From CAIYZT01 sp947461435 (GTDB taxonomy: Bacteria; Pseudomonadota; Alphaproteobacteria; Rhodobacterales; Rhodobacteraceae): a stretch of DNA of 64,000 nt. Made by a program: the position numbers and the translations under genes. Shown here in pieces: positions 61,937 through 64,000 of this stretch (its first letter is position 1; every line of letters starts with the position of its first letter). The stretch covers positions 3,534,001 through 3,598,000 of the forward strand of contig OZ260083.1 in the NCBI GenBank assembly GCA_965284435.1, written 5' to 3'. Below the pieces are notes generated by a model. The model had not been told where the DNA came from, did not search any database, and saw nothing but the letters and a program-made list of their open reading frames with translations.

Positions 61937-62812
61937 ATGCGTCTGTGTGCTGCCTTGTGTTTGATCGCCCTTCCCGCCGCCGCCGAAGTTCCGACCGTCG
62001 TGACAGATATTGTACCCGTGCAGTCGCTGGTGGCGCAGGTCATGGGCGATCTGGGCCAGCCGGTGTTGCTGCTGGAACGCGGGGCGGATGAGCATGATTT
62101 TCAACTGCGGCCCAGTCAGATGCAGGCCATTGCAGATGCCGATCTGATCGTGTGGATCGGGCCGCAATTGACACCTTGGCTGGACCGCGCGCGCGCCAGT
62201 TCCCGCGCCGTGCAGCTTGGCCTGCTGGAGGCACCGGGCACGCAGGTGCAGCCCTATATCGATGCCTCGGGTCACGCCGATCACGATCATTCAGGCATCG
62301 ATCCGCATGTTTGGTTGAACCCCGACAATGCCGCGCGCTGGTTGCCCCTGATCGCGGATCAATTGTCAGCGGCCGACCCCGCGAACGCTGGCGCCTATGC
62401 CGCCAATGCCGCCGCCGCCGCGACGCAGTTGACGGCGCTGGACCGCGACATTGCCGCCGCCCTTGCCCCCGCCGTGAACGAACCCTTTGTCACCTACCAC
62501 AATGCCTATGGCTATTTTGCGGCCCATTATGGCCTGACCTTTGCCGGGTCACTGGCCGATGGCGAAGCGGCCGATCCCGGAGCCGCGCATTTGACGGAGC
62601 TGCAAGAGCGGCTGCGCGCGCAGAACGTGCGCTGCGTCTTTCCCGAGGCCCAGCATGATCCGGCGCTGGCCGCGCAACTTCTGGACGGCACCTCATCCCG
62701 TTTGGGCGGCGCTTTGGACCCTGTGGGATCGACGCTGGATTCCGGACCGCAGGCCTATGGCGCGTTGATGCGCGGGCTTGCCGATGTGGTGATGGCCTGC
62801 CTTCGGGGTTGA
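61937..62812 (+). CDS. znuA: zinc ABC transporter substrate-binding protein
   Basis: A 291-residue periplasmic protein with signal peptide MRLCAALCLIALPAAA and mature start around EVPTVVTDIVPVQSL. Zinc ligands are suggested by GADEHDFQLRP, a short His-rich loop (SGHADHDHSGIDPHVW) and FVTYHNAYGYFAAHYG. The His-rich loop is short compared with many ZnuA proteins, perhaps offset by the ZnuC tail. The ATG at 61937 has an AAAGAG upstream. It is divergent from zur-znuCB across the double Zur box. Confidence 0.92.
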   Translation: MRLCAALCLIALPAAAEVPTVVTDIVPVQSLVAQVMGDLGQPVLLLERGADEHDFQLRPSQMQAIADADLIVWIGPQLTPWLDRARASSRAVQLGLLEAPGTQVQPYIDASGHADHDHSGIDPHVWLNPDNAARWLPLIADQLSAADPANAGAYAANAAAAATQLTALDRDIAAALAPAVNEPFVTYHNAYGYFAAHYGLTFAGSLADGEAADPGAAHLTELQERLRAQNVRCVFPEAQHDPALAAQLLDGTSSRLGGALDPVGSTLDSGPQAYGALMRGLADVVMACLRG

Positions 62813-62864
62813 CCCGCCGGGCCAAAGCGCATCATCTTCGCCTTTGCAAGGCAAGAGGCGCAGC

Positions 62865-63833
62865 ATGACCGACATCTTTGGACAGACTGAAACCGGTGAG
62901 GCGGTGCAGATCATCACTTTGCAGGCCGGCGATTTGACGGCGCGTATCCTGACCTTGGGGGCGACTTTGCAATCGGTGCGGCTGTCCGGCGTGGCATATG
63001 ATCTGACACATGGGTCTGACCGGATGTCAGATTATCTTGGGCAGATGCTATATCATGGATCGTTGATCGGGCCGGTGGTCAACCGACTGTCCCATGCCGC
63101 CGCGCCGATTGACGGCAAAGTCCACCAGTTCCAGGTAAATTATAACGGCCGCCACACCCTGCATTCGGGGGCGGCGGGCACCCAAGGCAAGGTCTGGGCC
63201 ATCTTGGCCCATGATCCGCAGTCCTGCACGTTGGGTCTGACGCTTGCCGCAGGCGAAGGCGGCTTTCCCGGAACGCGGCAAATCGCCGTGACCTTCGCGA
63301 TAGCGGCCCCAGCCAGCCTGACCATGACCCTGCAAGTTTCAACGGATGCGCCGACGCTGATCAACTTTGCCAACCATTCCTATTGGAATCTGGACGGATC
63401 ACCCAACTGGGCCGGGCACCAGCTTCAGATTGCGGCGGAGGCGGTTCTGCCTTGCGATGCCGATTTCAAACCCACAGGCGAAATCCGCCCCGTCGCGGGA
63501 ACATCGTTGGACTTTCGTGCGCCCCGTGCCATTTCCCCCGGCGCACCCGAACTGGACAACTGCTTTGTCCTTTCCACCGACAGAATGGCGCTGCGCGATG
63601 TGCTTTGGCTGACGGGCACCTCGGGTGTGACGATGACCGTGGCAACGACAGAACCCGGCGTGCAAGTTTATGATGGGCGCGGGGCGCAGCGCCCGGGACG
63701 GCAACCCTTTGAGGGGATCGCCGTGGAATGTCAGGGCTGGCCCGATGCGCCCAACCACCCGGCCTTTCCGCAAATCACCGTCCGGCCCGGCACGCCCGTG
63801 TCGCAGGTCACGCAGTGGCGCTTTTCCCGCTGA
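62865..63833 (+). CDS. galM: aldose 1-epimerase (mutarotase)
   Basis: A 322-residue GalM-family protein. LGATLQSVRLSGVAYDLTHG near the start, LIGPVVNRLSHAAAPIDGK, HTLHSGAAGTQGKVW with a catalytic His, FANHSYWNLDGS with the second His, and IAVECQGWPDAPNHPAFPQITVRPG with the catalytic Glu are present. It interconverts alpha and beta anomers of hexoses. ATG at 62865 follows AAGAGG. It stands 52 bases after znuA and is convergent to the MFS gene at the edge. Confidence 0.85.
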   Translation: MTDIFGQTETGEAVQIITLQAGDLTARILTLGATLQSVRLSGVAYDLTHGSDRMSDYLGQMLYHGSLIGPVVNRLSHAAAPIDGKVHQFQVNYNGRHTLHSGAAGTQGKVWAILAHDPQSCTLGLTLAAGEGGFPGTRQIAVTFAIAAPASLTMTLQVSTDAPTLINFANHSYWNLDGSPNWAGHQLQIAAEAVLPCDADFKPTGEIRPVAGTSLDFRAPRAISPGAPELDNCFVLSTDRMALRDVLWLTGTSGVTMTVATTEPGVQVYDGRGAQRPGRQPFEGIAVECQGWPDAPNHPAFPQITVRPGTPVSQVTQWRFSR

Positions 63834-63846
63834 GGGCCTGCGCAGG

Positions 63847-64000
63847 TCACCGGGCGCCGCGACGCGCCATCATTGGGGCAAGGATCAAGATGCTGGCCAG
63901 CAGACCCGCAGCAATGACAAAGGTCGCGCGCAACCCGATGCTTCCGGCAAAAAAACCAAAGGCAGGCGGGCCCACGAAATAGCCCAGATAGCCGATCATC
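63847..64000 (-). CDS. MFS transporter, C-terminal end (partial)
   Basis: The last 51 codons of a reverse-strand gene that continues beyond base 64000. IGYLGYFVGPPAFGFFAGSIGLRATFVIAAGLLASILILAPMMARRGAR has the look of the final two helices of a major facilitator superfamily exporter (GYLGYFVGPP motif of the YbjJ-like group). No substrate can be named. Confidence 0.6.
   Translation of the reverse strand, partial: MIGYLGYFVGPPAFGFFAGSIGLRATFVIAAGLLASILILAPMMARRGAR

Overview
The window is GC-rich chromosomal DNA from an alphaproteobacterium, most probably the Rhodobacterales (Rhodobacteraceae). The placement rests on gene content and style: a hisS-hisZ-short hisG operon, a DUF1489 protein, a cobalamin-dependent ribonucleotide reductase, a BMP-type purine importer fused in operon to xdhABC, and tight ATGA/GTGA stop-start overlaps throughout. 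No rRNA, tRNA, CRISPR array, insertion sequence or phage gene was seen. Nearly all sequence is coding and no gap without a gene exceeds 300 bases. Both edges cut genes: a CoA-transferase on the left and an MFS transporter on the right.

Layout. (1) 1-7422: a forward catabolic run of CoA-transferase end, enoyl-CoA hydratase, aldehyde dehydrogenase, two GMC alcohol oxidoreductases, a Dabb protein and glycerate 2-kinase. (2) 7447-10578: a compact arsenate cassette of ArsR-ArsC fusion, ArsJ-associated GAPDH and ArsJ, behind a promoter with an operator-like palindrome. (3) 10597-15166: a divergent cluster (DUF1185-type protein, alpha/beta hydrolase, RidA versus aldehyde dehydrogenase and LLM flavin monooxygenase) resembling a nitrogen-compound degradation route. 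(4) 15182-20218: sugar-acid genes (hydroxypyruvate-isomerase-like protein, large flavoprotein, KDG-kinase-like protein, LacI regulator) with a LacI-type palindrome between the divergent genes. (5) 20342-28402: a reverse-strand operon amiC-amiR-dppC-dppB-dppA-amidase-dppDF behind a leader with nested inverted repeats; it looks like an amide-sensing uptake and hydrolysis system. (6) 28436-40768: housekeeping genes (nrdJ, DUF1489, DMT exporter, hisS-hisZ-hisG, slyX, AbrB-type membrane protein, dnaE). (7) 41016-50404: xdhABC followed by a BMP-family ABC importer, ending in a strong terminator. (8) 50413-56651: SRPBCC/ArsR pair, type I sulfide:quinone oxidoreductase, an aldo/keto reductase-oxidase-methyltransferase operon, a GH25 lysozyme and a small membrane protein. 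(9) 56715-64000: dimethylglycine/sarcosine-dehydrogenase-like enzyme, L-rhamnose mutarotase, zur-znuCB divergent from znuA with two Zur boxes, aldose epimerase and the MFS fragment.

How the genes work together. Several units pair uptake or sensing with catabolism: amides (region 5), purines (region 7), zinc (region 9) and arsenate (region 2). The least familiar is region 5, where an AmiC/AmiR sensor pair sits at the head of a dipeptide-type transporter and a formamidase-family enzyme. Its roughly 150-nt leader carries tandem hairpins that could be an ANTAR antitermination target. Functions of regions 1, 3 and 4 are inferred from families only and the substrates are unknown.
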